Assembly: GCF_004331255.1 (NCBI RefSeq) | Contig: NZ_SJOF01000016.1 | Location: 25,471 to 89,470 of the forward strand | Source of the DNA: Acinetobacter sp. ANC 4173 | GTDB lineage: Bacteria > Pseudomonadota > Gammaproteobacteria > Pseudomonadales > Moraxellaceae | DNA length: 64,000 nt | Direction: 5' to 3' | Part shown: piece by piece, positions 28,827 to 36,862 of the stretch | Layout of the letters: each line of letters starts with the position of its first letter | Position numbering within the stretch: position 1 is the first letter of the stretch | The notes under the pieces: generated by a model | Told to the model about the DNA's origin: nothing | What the model saw: only the letters and a program-made list of their open reading frames with translations | The model's database searches: none | Program-made: the position numbers and the translations under genes

Positions 28827-29612
28827 ATGAAAAGCTGGCAAAAGAAAGTCTTACTTTCAACCACGTTAATACTGACAGCGCTTGGCAGCACAGTGCAAGC
28901 CAAAGAATGGAAAGTCATTCGTTTCGGTACAGAATCTGCTTACGCCCCTTTTGAATATAAAACCCCTGACAACAAATTGGTTGGTTTTGACATCGACCTA
29001 GGTAATGCTATTTGTGCCAAATTGAAAGCCAAATGTGTTTGGGTGGAAAATTCTTTTGATGGGATGATTCCTGCACTCAAAGCGAAAAAATTCGATGGCA
29101 TTTTATCTTCAATGACGGTCACTGCGGATCGTTCAAAACAAATTGCTTTCAGTAATAAAATTTACAACACCCCAACCCGCATGGTCGCGAAGAAGGGTTC
29201 TCCATTAGTGCCTACTCCTGCATCCCTAAAAGGGAAGCGTGTGGGCGTACAACAAGGCACCATTCAAGAGAGTTATGCAAAAGCCTATTGGGCACCTAAA
29301 GGTGTCAATGTAGTGCCTTATCCAAACCAAGACGTGCTTTACCAAGACATGGTGTCAGGTCGTCTAGATGCAACATTACAAGATGCCATTATGGTTGATG
29401 GTGGCTTCCTTAAATCACCAAAAGGTAAAGCATTCGGCTTTGCGGGTGGCAACGTGGTAGATGCCAAAACCCTTGGCGTAGGTGCGGCGATTGGCTTACG
29501 TAAAGAAGATGTTGATCTGAAAAAAGACATTGATAAAGCTTTAGCCGCCATTATTGCCGATGGAACATACAAAAAACTCGAGAAAAAATACTTCTCCTTC
29601 AGTATTTATTGA
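28827..29612 (+). CDS. Basic amino acid ABC transporter, periplasmic binding protein
   Basis: A 261-residue ArgT/HisJ/ArtJ-type solute-binding protein. A signal peptide (MKSWQKKVLLSTTLILTALG, cleavage near VQA-KE) leads to the bilobal domain. FGTESAYAPFEYK and GFDIDLGNAICAKL are the hallmark segments of the lysine/arginine/ornithine group, with a cysteine pair (IC and KCVW) as in HisJ. The start at 28827 gives the best signal peptide; a TTG at 28773 has a better ribosome-binding site and would add 18 residues. A hairpin follows and the permease genes lie 86 bases on. The ligand is probably arginine, lysine or histidine. Confidence 0.87.
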   Translation: MKSWQKKVLLSTTLILTALGSTVQAKEWKVIRFGTESAYAPFEYKTPDNKLVGFDIDLGNAICAKLKAKCVWVENSFDGMIPALKAKKFDGILSSMTVTADRSKQIAFSNKIYNTPTRMVAKKGSPLVPTPASLKGKRVGVQQGTIQESYAKAYWAPKGVNVVPYPNQDVLYQDMVSGRLDATLQDAIMVDGGFLKSPKGKAFGFAGGNVVDAKTLGVGAAIGLRKEDVDLKKDIDKALAAIIADGTYKKLEKKYFSFSIY

Positions 29613-29616
29613 TGAC

Positions 29617-29646
29617 AAAAATGTCGGTTTTAAACCGACATTTTTT
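29617..29646 (+). terminator. Intra-operon terminator/attenuator after binding-protein gene
   Basis: ATGTCGGTTT-T-AAACCGACAT is a perfect 10-bp stem flanked by A and T runs, 5 bases after the stop. Placed between the binding-protein gene and the permease genes, it would make binding-protein mRNA exceed permease mRNA. Confidence 0.88.
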
Positions 29647-29698
29647 ATATACGACTGAATTTCATCAATATTCTATTTATAGTTTCTGTTCGGAGTAG

Positions 29699-30394
29699 AT
29701 GAGTATGTTTTTGTCTGGTTATGGTCCCGTGTTGCTCGAAGGCACTTGGATGACCATACAGCTTGCATTGTTATCACTGTTACTATCCATCATGATTGGA
29801 TTGATTGGTGCAAGTTCTAAACTCTCTAGTCTTAAATTTGTACGCTATATTGCGACTGCCTACACCACGCTTATTCGAAGCGTTCCCGATCTGGTCATCA
29901 TGCTGCTGCTATTTTATAGCTTGCAACTGGGGCTGAACTCCATTACCGAATCGTTGCAAATGGAACAAATTGATATTAATCCATTTGTGGCAGGTGTAAT
30001 TACCTTGGCATTTATTTATGGCGCGTATTTCACCGAAACATTTCGTGGCGCATTTCAAGCAGTACCCAAGGGACAAATTGAAGCCGCTTATGCCTATGGC
30101 ATGACGTCATTTCAAGTTTTTCGCCGTGTTTTGTTTCCACAAATGATGCGTTTTGCTTTACCCGGTATTGGCAATAACTGGCAAGTCCTGATTAAAGCTA
30201 CCGCACTGGTCTCACTGATTGGTTTAACCGATATTGTGAAAATTACTCAAGATGCGGGTCGTAGCACCATGCAGGTGTTTTACTTCAGTGTCATTGCCGC
30301 AGTGATTTATCTGGCAATTACCACCATTTCAAATTTAATTTTGATGTGGTTAGAACGTCGTTACTCGGTTGGCGTGAAAAAGGGACAACTATGA
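29699..30394 (+). CDS. Amino acid ABC transporter permease (HisQ-type)
   Basis: A 231-residue inner-membrane permease of the HisQ/ArtQ group with about five helices. The coupling EAA loop GQIEAAYAYGMTSFQVFRRVLFPQM (in pieces, about residues 124-148) contacts the ATPase. GGAG lies directly before the ATG. It overlaps the next permease gene by the ATGA motif, which predicts coupled translation and a heterodimeric channel. HisQ is about 228 residues in enterics. Confidence 0.9.
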   Translation: MSMFLSGYGPVLLEGTWMTIQLALLSLLLSIMIGLIGASSKLSSLKFVRYIATAYTTLIRSVPDLVIMLLLFYSLQLGLNSITESLQMEQIDINPFVAGVITLAFIYGAYFTETFRGAFQAVPKGQIEAAYAYGMTSFQVFRRVLFPQMMRFALPGIGNNWQVLIKATALVSLIGLTDIVKITQDAGRSTMQVFYFSVIAAVIYLAITTISNLILMWLERRYSVGVKKGQL

Positions 30395-31104
30395 TTGAGA
30401 TTCTTCAACAATATTGGCAGTCATACCTTTGGACCGATGGTTTTCAAATGACAGGCGTGGCCATGACTGCATGGCTCTTGGTGCTTTCGATTGCGATTGG
30501 CTTTGTCTTGGCTGTACCGTTGTCGCTAGCCCGCGTATCAGAAAATCCATTTTTACGCCTGCCTGTTTGGTTCTATACCTATATATTTCGTGGCACGCCA
30601 CTCTATGTGCAACTGCTCATTATTTACACAGGTATTTATAGCTTCGACTTTATCCATGCCCATGAACATCTGGATGAATTCTTTCGCGAGGGACTCAACT
30701 GTACCATTCTGGCTTTTGCATTAAATACTGCGGCGTATACCACTGAAATTTTTGCAGGTGCCATTCGCTCCATTCCCTATGGTGAAATCGAAGCCGCTAA
30801 AGCTTTTGGCATGTCTCCGTGGAAACGTTATACCCGTATTATTATTCCATCCATGTTACGCCGTGCTTTGCCGTTCTATGGCAATGAAGTCATTTTGATG
30901 CTGCATGCCACCACCATTGCCTTTACCGCAACCGTACCCGATATTCTAAAAATTGCACGAGATGTCAATGCAGCCACTTACGCCACATTTGATGCCTTTG
31001 GCATTGCGGCCATCTTGTATGCATGTTTGGCATTTATCTTGATTTGGATTTTTCGTAAATTGGAACAACGCTGGTTGGCGTTTTTAAAACCATCGAATCA
31101 TTAG
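30391..31104 (+). CDS. Amino acid ABC transporter permease (HisM-type)
   Basis: A 237-residue permease forming the second half of the channel. The start at 30391 overlaps the upstream stop as ATGA. FRGTPLYVQLLIIYTG near residues 67-82 and the EAA loop GEIEAAKAFGMSPWKRYTRIIIPSML (in pieces) are hallmarks of the HisM/ArtM group. The ATPase gene follows after 11 bases. Confidence 0.9.
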   Translation: MIEILQQYWQSYLWTDGFQMTGVAMTAWLLVLSIAIGFVLAVPLSLARVSENPFLRLPVWFYTYIFRGTPLYVQLLIIYTGIYSFDFIHAHEHLDEFFREGLNCTILAFALNTAAYTTEIFAGAIRSIPYGEIEAAKAFGMSPWKRYTRIIIPSMLRRALPFYGNEVILMLHATTIAFTATVPDILKIARDVNAATYATFDAFGIAAILYACLAFILIWIFRKLEQRWLAFLKPSNH

Positions 31105-31115
31105 GAGAAACATAG

Positions 31116-31892
31116 ATGGAAAACTCAGCAAAACTGGTGATTCGTGATTTACATAAAACCTTCGGGGATAATGAAGTCTTAAAAGGTGTATCCCTTAATG
31201 CTAACGCAGGCGATGTGATCAGTATTATTGGTTCTTCAGGTTCAGGAAAAAGTACATTCCTTCGCTGCATCAACTTCTTAGAACAACCCAGTCAAGGTTC
31301 CATTCAACTGAATGGTGAGCAACTAGATACTGTGTTGGACAAGTCTGGTAACTTGAAAGCAACCAGCCCCAAACAATTACAGAAAATGCGCACCCAACTG
31401 ATGATGGTGTTTCAACATTTTAATTTATGGTCGCATATGACTGTACTCGAAAACATCGTGGAAGGGCCGATTCATGTTTTGGGTTTAAAACGTGCCGAAG
31501 CTGAAGAACGTGCGCGTAAATACTTAAGAAAAGTCGGGCTGGCTGAAAGTGTAGAAGGTAAATATCCGTCTTTCTTGTCTGGTGGACAACAGCAACGGGT
31601 GGCCATTGCACGTGCATTGGCGATGGAACCTGAAGTCATGTTGTTTGATGAGCCAACCAGTGCTTTAGACCCTGAACTGGTGGGTGAAGTATTGAAGGTC
31701 ATGCAAAGTCTGGCAGAAGAAGGGCGAACCATGATTGTGGTGACCCATGAAATGGGCTTTGCTCGGCATGTCTCCAACCATGTGATTTTCTTGCATCAAG
31801 GTAAAATTGAAGAACAAGGTGACCCTAAAGAAGTCTTGATCAATCCCAAAAGTGAACGACTGAAACAGTTCCTTGAAGGCAATTTTAAATAA
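31116..31892 (+). CDS. Amino acid ABC transporter ATP-binding protein (HisP-type)
   Basis: A 258-residue ATPase that powers the importer. The Walker [10 protein letters not shown] (about residues 37-45), Q-loop FQHFNLW, signature [15 protein letters not shown] and Walker [15 protein letters not shown] are all intact, and the length equals HisP (about 257). The GAGAAACATAG leader gives the ribosome-binding site. It is the last gene of the operon. The GacA-type site of sRNA copy A begins three bases after its stop codon, with no terminator between. Confidence 0.93.
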   Translation: MENSAKLVIRDLHKTFGDNEVLKGVSLNANAGDVISIIGSSGSGKSTFLRCINFLEQPSQGSIQLNGEQLDTVLDKSGNLKATSPKQLQKMRTQLMMVFQHFNLWSHMTVLENIVEGPIHVLGLKRAEAEERARKYLRKVGLAESVEGKYPSFLSGGQQQRVAIARALAMEPEVMLFDEPTSALDPELVGEVLKVMQSLAEEGRTMIVVTHEMGFARHVSNHVIFLHQGKIEEQGDPKEVLINPKSERLKQFLEGNFK

Positions 31893-31898
31893 ATGCTT

Positions 31899-31916
31899 TG
31901 TAGGTTACAGCTTACA
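31899..31916 (+). promoter_or_regulatory. GacA-type upstream activating sequence, sRNA copy A
   Basis: TGTAGG-TTACAG-CTTACA matches the GacA UAS consensus TGTAAG-N6-CTTACA at 11 of 12 defined positions, within a longer palindrome CTTTGTAGG-N6-CTTACAAAG (31896-31919). It is centred about 64 bases before the predicted RNA start, the usual place for GacA sites. Confidence 0.78.
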
Positions 31917-31971
31917 AAGATTCAGGAAGATGTCTTCTAGATCAGGCTGAATATTTTTCATATGATGAAGA

Positions 31972-32101
31972 CATAGAGAACAGGATGTTCCAAAACATAA
32001 AACAATAATGATAAGTGACACCACCAGGATGTGAGGTACGACAGGAGTTATACCTAAGCAGCGCATACGAAAAAAGCCTGACAGGATGTCGGGCTTTTTT
32101 T
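31972..32101 (+). ncRNA. CsrA/RsmA-sponge-like small RNA, copy A
   Basis: A predicted RNA of about 130 nt with four hairpins, each exposing AGGA: H1 GAAC-AGGAT-GTTC (31978-31990), H2 CAC-CAGGAT-GTG (32022-32033), H3 AGGTA-N12-TACCT with ACAGGAG in the loop (32034-32055), and H4 the terminator GCCTGAC-AGGAT-GTCGGGC with a T-run (32071-32101). The motif ACAGGATGT equals the CsrA consensus core RUACARGGAUGU. A TATGAT -10 element is at 31961-31966 and a GacA-type site upstream. It is homologous to copy B at 62 kb. In the RsmX/Y/Z and CsrB families such RNAs titrate CsrA. The 5' end is estimated from the -10 element. Confidence 0.82.
32071..32101. terminator. Terminator hairpin of sRNA copy A, shared with rarA
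   Basis: AAAAAGCCTGAC-AGGAT-GTCGGGCTTTTTT: the loop itself carries the AGGA motif. It lies 15 bases beyond the rarA stop on the other strand, and the A-run lets it act for both. Confidence 0.88.
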
Positions 32102-32116
32102 ATTTGGACTACAGCC

Positions 32117-33391
32117 TTATTGCTGCTGTTGTTCTTGCATCCAACGACGTTGCTGTAAACGCTCACCTTCCACTTCACGTTTATTACGCGCAGATTCGTA
32201 CAACTTGGTACCTTTCAATTCTGGAGGCAAATAGTCTTGCAGTACAAAATGTTCAGGATAGTTATGCGGATATAAATAGTCCACCCCATAGCCTTGCTGT
32301 TTCATGAGTTTGGTTGGTGCATTGCGTAAATGTAATGGCACTGGCAAATTCGCCGTTTTTTCTGCCAAATCGAGGGCTTTATTGATTGCCAGATAAGTAC
32401 TATTACTTTTAGCACTGGTTGCCAAATACACGGCACATTGTCCTAAAATAATCCGTGCTTCAGGCATACCGACCGCTTGAACCGAACGGAAACATTCTCC
32501 AGCCAAAAGCAAGGCATTCGGATTAGAATTGCCTATATCTTCCGAAGATGCAATCAGCATGCGACGCGCAATAAATACGGGGTCTTCTCCCCCTTTCAGC
32601 ATCCGTGCCATCCAATATAAAGCCGCGTCTGGATCACTGCCACGAATCGACTTAATAAAGGCCGAAACTAAGTCATAATGCTGTTCACCTGATTTGTCAT
32701 ACCGCGCAATATTTTGCTGTGCAACACGCACGACAATGGCATTGGTGATAATATTTTCAACGTCTGCTTCAAAGGTACTGGCAATTAGGTCGAGTAAATT
32801 CAGTGCCTTACGTGCATCTCCTGCGGCAAACTGCAACAAGGCATCAAATTCTTCAATTTGAATAAAGCGTTGTTTTAAAAAATGATCTTGTTGTATCGCT
32901 CGTAGAATCAGTTCCTGAATAGCCTCATTGCTAAGCGTATTTAAGGTATAGACCTGACAACGTGATAATAAGGCACTATTGACTTCGAAGGAGGGGTTTT
33001 CTGTGGTCGCACCAATCAGCGTAATCTTGCCCTTTTCCACCGCATTCAATAAAGCGTCTTGCTGTGATTTGTTGAAACGGTGAATTTCGTCAATAAACAC
33101 CACAGGGGTCAGCAAATCACCACTTTCTGCAATGATTTCCCGTAATTCTTTCACACCCGTATTTAATGCCGACAGACTGACAAAGGGACGATCAACAGCT
33201 TGTGCCAGCAACAAGGCAATCGTGGTTTTACCAACACCCGGCGGTCCCCAGAAAATAATCGACGGCAAGTGCCCCTGATCAATCATTTGACGTAATGGTG
33301 CTTGCTCTCCCAATAAGTGATCTTGCCCAATAATTTCAGACAAATCACGAGGACGAAGACGTTCTGGAAGCGGAATCTTGGTGTCTGACAT
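32117..33391 (-). CDS. rarA: Replication-associated recombination protein A
   Basis: A 424-residue AAA+ ATPase (RarA/MgsA, homologous to eukaryotic WRNIP1) acting at stalled replication forks. RPRDLSEIIGQDHLLG at the N-terminus, Walker A GPPGVGKTT (about residues 50-58), Walker B VVFIDEIHRFNKSQQDALL, and sensor 1 TLIGATTENPSF are intact. The C-terminal half is the tetramerisation and clamp-loader-like domain. It is a single gene, ended by the terminator shared with sRNA copy A. Confidence 0.94.
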   Translation of the reverse strand: MSDTKIPLPERLRPRDLSEIIGQDHLLGEQAPLRQMIDQGHLPSIIFWGPPGVGKTTIALLLAQAVDRPFVSLSALNTGVKELREIIAESGDLLTPVVFIDEIHRFNKSQQDALLNAVEKGKITLIGATTENPSFEVNSALLSRCQVYTLNTLSNEAIQELILRAIQQDHFLKQRFIQIEEFDALLQFAAGDARKALNLLDLIASTFEADVENIITNAIVVRVAQQNIARYDKSGEQHYDLVSAFIKSIRGSDPDAALYWMARMLKGGEDPVFIARRMLIASSEDIGNSNPNALLLAGECFRSVQAVGMPEARIILGQCAVYLATSAKSNSTYLAINKALDLAEKTANLPVPLHLRNAPTKLMKQQGYGVDYLYPHNYPEHFVLQDYLPPELKGTKLYESARNKREVEGERLQQRRWMQEQQQQ

Positions 33392-33473
33392 ATGGTTATT
33401 TCAGCCAATAAAGGTGGTTCTAGTCTACACTGGAATGCCAAGCAGACTGAATAGTTGAATGCTGAAGATCCCA

Positions 33474-34373
33474 TTAGAATAGACGGTAATTTAAAATATC
33501 CAACAAAGAGGCTGCAAACATTTGCCCATGACTTAAATTTGGGTAAAGCAACAGTTTGCTCTGTACGCCTTGCTGTACAAAATGTGCAATCACATGGCGG
33601 TTATCTTGTACGGTATTCGGATTAAAATTTGGGCTCTTTGTCGCAGGATGATTTTGTGCTAAATCCCCTTCCATAATCCATAAAGCTTGGGTCTGATCAT
33701 GCGACACCGCCTTAGTTTGCATATTTTTCAGAATACGGGCATCCGCCCACGACAAAGACGGACTTGCAGCAAAATAATGACTGAAGTATTGAGCGTGCAT
33801 CAAACTATCTAATACAAATAGCCCGCCATAAGAATGTCCCCATAAAGCTTGTCGTTGAGGATCTAATTGGGCTTGTCCAGCCACCCAAGGTTGAATTTGG
33901 CTTAATAACACTTTACGGAATTCTGCACTGCCCCCACTTAAGCGCTCAGGTTGACGGGGATCTGCTGTGATTTTTCCAGTTTCATCTGTTGGGGTATAAT
34001 CCAAAGCACGTGCTGTTGTATCAAAAGGCAAGTTGGTGTCATAGCCAATTGCAACCAAAACTGGCGCTTCACGCGTTGCCAATTGCTGCAATACATCTTC
34101 AGACAAATAGGACATTACCGAATTACCATCGAGCATAAACAATGCAGGAGATGCTCCTGTTGCTTGGCGTGGAAGACCTAACCAAACTTTATAACGGCGT
34201 TGCTGATCGGCAGATTGGAAATACTTGACCTGAAACTGATAGTAGGCGGAGCCCTGTTCCGCAATATTGGTGGTTAAGGCTGCTAAATTCGGTTTGGCTT
34301 GTACTTCTGCATAGATCATCAAGCTAAAGCCACACACCAAAAATAGCGCAGACTTGAATGAGAAATGAAACAC
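33474..34373 (-). CDS. Secreted alpha/beta-hydrolase, siderophore-esterase-like (Fes/IroE family)
   Basis: An esterase-fold hydrolase of about 299 residues with an N-terminal signal peptide (FKSALFLVCGFSLM, cleavage near VQA-KP). The nucleophile elbow GHSYGG (catalytic Ser) and the C-terminal NLSHGQM histidine are visible, as in the IroE/Fes group that cleaves catecholate siderophores. A Fur box lies just upstream, which supports an iron-related role. The start is uncertain: a GTG at 34373 preceded by AGAGA is preferred, and a TTG at 34406 is nearer the Fur box. The siderophore itself is unknown, and no biosynthesis or receptor gene is nearby. Confidence 0.75.
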   Translation of the reverse strand: MFHFSFKSALFLVCGFSLMIYAEVQAKPNLAALTTNIAEQGSAYYQFQVKYFQSADQQRRYKVWLGLPRQATGASPALFMLDGNSVMSYLSEDVLQQLATREAPVLVAIGYDTNLPFDTTARALDYTPTDETGKITADPRQPERLSGGSAEFRKVLLSQIQPWVAGQAQLDPQRQALWGHSYGGLFVLDSLMHAQYFSHYFAASPSLSWADARILKNMQTKAVSHDQTQALWIMEGDLAQNHPATKSPNFNPNTVQDNRHVIAHFVQQGVQSKLLLYPNLSHGQMFAASLLDILNYRLF

Positions 34374-34419
34374 TGGCAGATCTCTAAAAACCACAAAAGA
34401 GATCAAATACTATCTGTAT

Positions 34420-34434
34420 TAAGAATCATTATCA
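34420..34434 (-). promoter_or_regulatory. Fur box upstream of the esterase gene
   Basis: On the minus strand TGATAAT-G-ATTCTTA matches the 7-1-7 Fur palindrome TGATAAT-n-ATTATCA, with a perfect left arm and two mismatches on the right. It lies 47 bases before the GTG start. Confidence 0.65.
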
Positions 34435-34462
34435 ATTAAATGCATCTTATTTTATCTGCGAG

Positions 34463-34915
34463 TTAACGCACCCAACGCACAATATATTCATCGATCTGTT
34501 CTTCATCGACTTCTATTTCAGAGATACAACGGCCCGCAGCCGACTTTCTGGCTTTAATTACACTCTGCCGTGAACCTGTATTTAAATAATGCCACGAAGG
34601 TAAACTTTTTCCTTCATCTAAGCGCCGATATGCACAACTCGCAGGTAACCAATGAATCTGTCTTAATTTTTCTGGCGTCAGTTGAATACAATCTGGGACA
34701 TATTGCAAACGCTCAGAATAGTCACTACAACGCGCGGTCGTACAATCCAATAGCTTACACGCTACTTTGGTATACGCGACTTCTTGCGTATCTTCGTCCT
34801 CTAGTTTCACTAAACAGCACAAGCCACAACCATCACATAAAGCCTCCCACTCTTGAGTATTTAGGGCTTCAAGCGGATATTTTTTCCAGAACTGCGGGCG
34901 TAATTTACTAGACAT
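34463..34915 (-). CDS. YcgN-family cysteine cluster protein (UPF0260)
   Basis: A 150-residue protein of the UPF0260/YcgN family. The N-terminal [31 protein letters not shown] has the CDGCGLCC cluster, and further cysteines occur in [17 protein letters not shown] and PDCIQLTP, the pattern of a zinc/iron-sulfur cluster family. The start is the ATG at 34915, as a TTG three codons upstream is less likely. The function is unknown. It is a single gene, 57 bases from the Fur box region. Confidence 0.85.
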   Translation of the reverse strand: MSSKLRPQFWKKYPLEALNTQEWEALCDGCGLCCLVKLEDEDTQEVAYTKVACKLLDCTTARCSDYSERLQYVPDCIQLTPEKLRQIHWLPASCAYRRLDEGKSLPSWHYLNTGSRQSVIKARKSAAGRCISEIEVDEEQIDEYIVRWVR

Positions 34916-35103
34916 GGTGGGCAAAAACTAAAAATAACATAATTATTATATCAATAAATTCCTGCAACAATGCAGCAATCTCTTTTACGTTAAATCATAG
35001 ACTTACTCCAATATGCGAACATTTTTTAGACAAAAGATCAACATTCCAACAATTCACCCGAACCTATACTGAATGCAAGACAACAACAACATGGAGAAGA
35101 CTT

Positions 35104-35262
35104 ATGTTCCGTTGGGCGATTATTTTTGCAGTGATTGCATTAATTGCAAGCTTACTCGGCTTTGGTGGTGTTGCAGGGCTATCCAAAGACTTTGCTGTGA
35201 TCTTATTGGTCATTGCCGTCATTTTAGCTATCGTTGGCTTCATCTCTAGAGGGAAAGTTTAG
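35104..35262 (+). CDS. Small membrane protein, DUF1328 family
   Basis: A 52-residue protein too short for most gene calls: [16 protein letters not shown], then [19 protein letters not shown] and a C-terminal FISRGKV. Two transmembrane helices joined by a short loop with GFGGVAG are the DUF1328 signature (YtjA-like). GGAG lies 9 bases before the ATG, and a strong terminator follows 25 bases after the stop. It is a single-gene unit. The role is unknown; homologues are often stress-induced. Confidence 0.88.
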   Translation: MFRWAIIFAVIALIASLLGFGGVAGLSKDFAVILLVIAVILAIVGFISRGKV

Positions 35263-35287
35263 AATACGGTCATCAAATGTACTTCAT

Positions 35288-35317
35288 AAAAAAAGAAGGA
35301 TTTTTCCTTCTTTTTTT
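35288..35317. terminator. Terminator after the DUF1328 gene
   Basis: AAAAAAAGAAGGA and TTCCTTCTTTTTTT form a stem around a short T loop, with flanking A and T runs. It follows the DUF1328 stop by 25 bases. Confidence 0.88.
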
Positions 35318-35556
35318 ATGTTTAAACGGATAGTTTAAGCATAGAAACCCCACGTTCTACTCATATTTTTTATTTTCACCCAATGAAATATTTTTTATGA
35401 ATTTATTTTAATTTCAATAATTTAAACCAATTAAGCAAAATATACAGATGTTTTTTTACACTTCTTCACCACCATGACGTGATTTTTTCAAAATCATCGA
35501 TTATTTTATGCTTTAATCATTCAACTCTCGTACTCAATAATACTAAGGACAAAAGG

Positions 35557-36297
35557 ATGACCACCAACATTCAAACCCGTGAAATCGAATATACTGCTGC
35601 AGATGGTACGCGCTTAATTGGATATTTTGCTGCACCAAGCACTGCTGAACCTGTTGCAGGTATTTTGGTCTCACCTGAATGGTGGGGGCGTAATGAATAC
35701 ACAGAACAACGTGCACGTGAACTGGCAGAACATGGCTATGCAGCCTTCGCTATTGATATGTATGGTAATAAAAATGTGACCACGTCTGCGGCGCAAGCCA
35801 ATGAATGGATGATGCAAACCTTCCAAGCCCCAGACACCATTGTGACTCGTGCGTCAGCAGGTTTAGCGACTTTGGCTGCACAAACCGAAGTAAATGCAGA
35901 TAAACTGGCTGCAATTGGCTTCTGTTATGGCGGTAAAGTGATTTTGGATTTGGCACGTTCGGGTGCTGAACTGAAAGCTGTGGTGACCTTCCACGCCAAC
36001 CTGTCGGCACAAGCGCCTGCCCAAGCCGGTCAGGTTAAAGCTGAAATTTTGGTCTTGCATGGTGAACTCGACAGCATGGTTAGCTTAGATGATGTTGCAC
36101 ATTTCCGTGAAGAAATGTATGCCGCTCAAGTTCCACATGAAGTCATTGTCTTTGAAGATGCAAAGCATGGTTTCAGTAACCCACAAGCAGATGAAAGAGC
36201 CAAAGCCAATGGTGTAGACTTAGGCTATAATGCTGAAGCGGAACGACAAGGGCTTGAAGCCATGTATGAGCTACTGCAACGTCGTTTAGCTGAATAA
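35557..36297 (+). CDS. Dienelactone hydrolase family protein
   Basis: A 246-residue cytoplasmic alpha/beta hydrolase. The triad is Cys in GFCYGGK (about residue 125), Asp in LHGELDSMVS (about 173) and His in DAKHGF (about 207), the Cys nucleophile being the dienelactone hydrolase hallmark. It could act on dienelactones or other small esters; no aromatic ring-cleavage genes are adjacent, so a catabolic role is not shown. The start at 35557 follows AAGGAC; the frame upstream lacks similarity. Confidence 0.85.
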   Translation: MTTNIQTREIEYTAADGTRLIGYFAAPSTAEPVAGILVSPEWWGRNEYTEQRARELAEHGYAAFAIDMYGNKNVTTSAAQANEWMMQTFQAPDTIVTRASAGLATLAAQTEVNADKLAAIGFCYGGKVILDLARSGAELKAVVTFHANLSAQAPAQAGQVKAEILVLHGELDSMVSLDDVAHFREEMYAAQVPHEVIVFEDAKHGFSNPQADERAKANGVDLGYNAEAERQGLEAMYELLQRRLAE

Positions 36298-36372
36298 AAA
36301 AATAGAAACGTGGATGTTGGCTGTATCCAACATCATTTTTGAATTTCAATGCTTTGTAAAGAGGACAAGATA

Positions 36373-36738
36373 ATGACTGAGAACAACTGCCCATACTGCA
36401 ATTTCGATGAGTTTGATATCATTGATAAAAATGAGTTTGGTGTGATTCTACCTGAGCCAAATGCACTCTCTAAAGGACATTGCGTCATTATCCCTCTACG
36501 CCATGTCAGCTCTTTCTTTGATATTACTGACAAAGAACGTAAAAGTTTAATGTCGCTTTTAGAACTGGCTCGCAATGAACTCCAGCTGCGTCATCAACCT
36601 ACAGGTTTTCACATCGGCTTTAACGATGGCTCGGTGTTTGGTGAAGCATCTGAACATTTGCACATCCATATTATCCCTCGTTATGATGACCAACCGCTAA
36701 AACTCGATGCGCGTTGGGGCATGTTAAACGAAGCTTAA
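36373..36738 (+). CDS. HIT family protein
   Basis: A 121-residue histidine triad nucleotide-binding protein. The HLHIHIIPR motif (about residues 96-104) is the triad, with CPYCNFDEF at the N-terminus giving a Cys pair seen in one HIT subgroup. Such enzymes hydrolyse nucleoside phosphoramidates or dinucleoside polyphosphates. The start at 36373 is preceded by GAGGACAAG. A terminator follows after 12 bases. Confidence 0.88.
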   Translation: MTENNCPYCNFDEFDIIDKNEFGVILPEPNALSKGHCVIIPLRHVSSFFDITDKERKSLMSLLELARNELQLRHQPTGFHIGFNDGSVFGEASEHLHIHIIPRYDDQPLKLDARWGMLNEA

Positions 36739-36750
36739 TCTGCCACCCAG

Positions 36751-36780
36751 AAAAAAATGATGCGATCGCATCATTTTTTT
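36751..36780. terminator. Terminator after HIT gene
   Basis: AAAAAAATGATGCGATCGCATCATTTTTTT is one continuous palindrome, 12 bases after the HIT stop, giving a tight hairpin flanked by A7 and T7. Confidence 0.9.
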
Positions 36781-36862
36781 ATGCCTAAATTTCCTGTCAA
36801 GACTCAGCAAAAATCAGGATGTCTCCGCTATACTAAGTCGCTTGAAATTGTATTGAGTTCAC

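Noticed and set aside
36815..36822. A single CAGGATGT motif before mutY, like the sponge RNA motif
   Set aside because: It lies upstream of the TATACT -10 element, is not in a hairpin, and has no companion motifs, so it is probably not transcribed as part of such an RNA.
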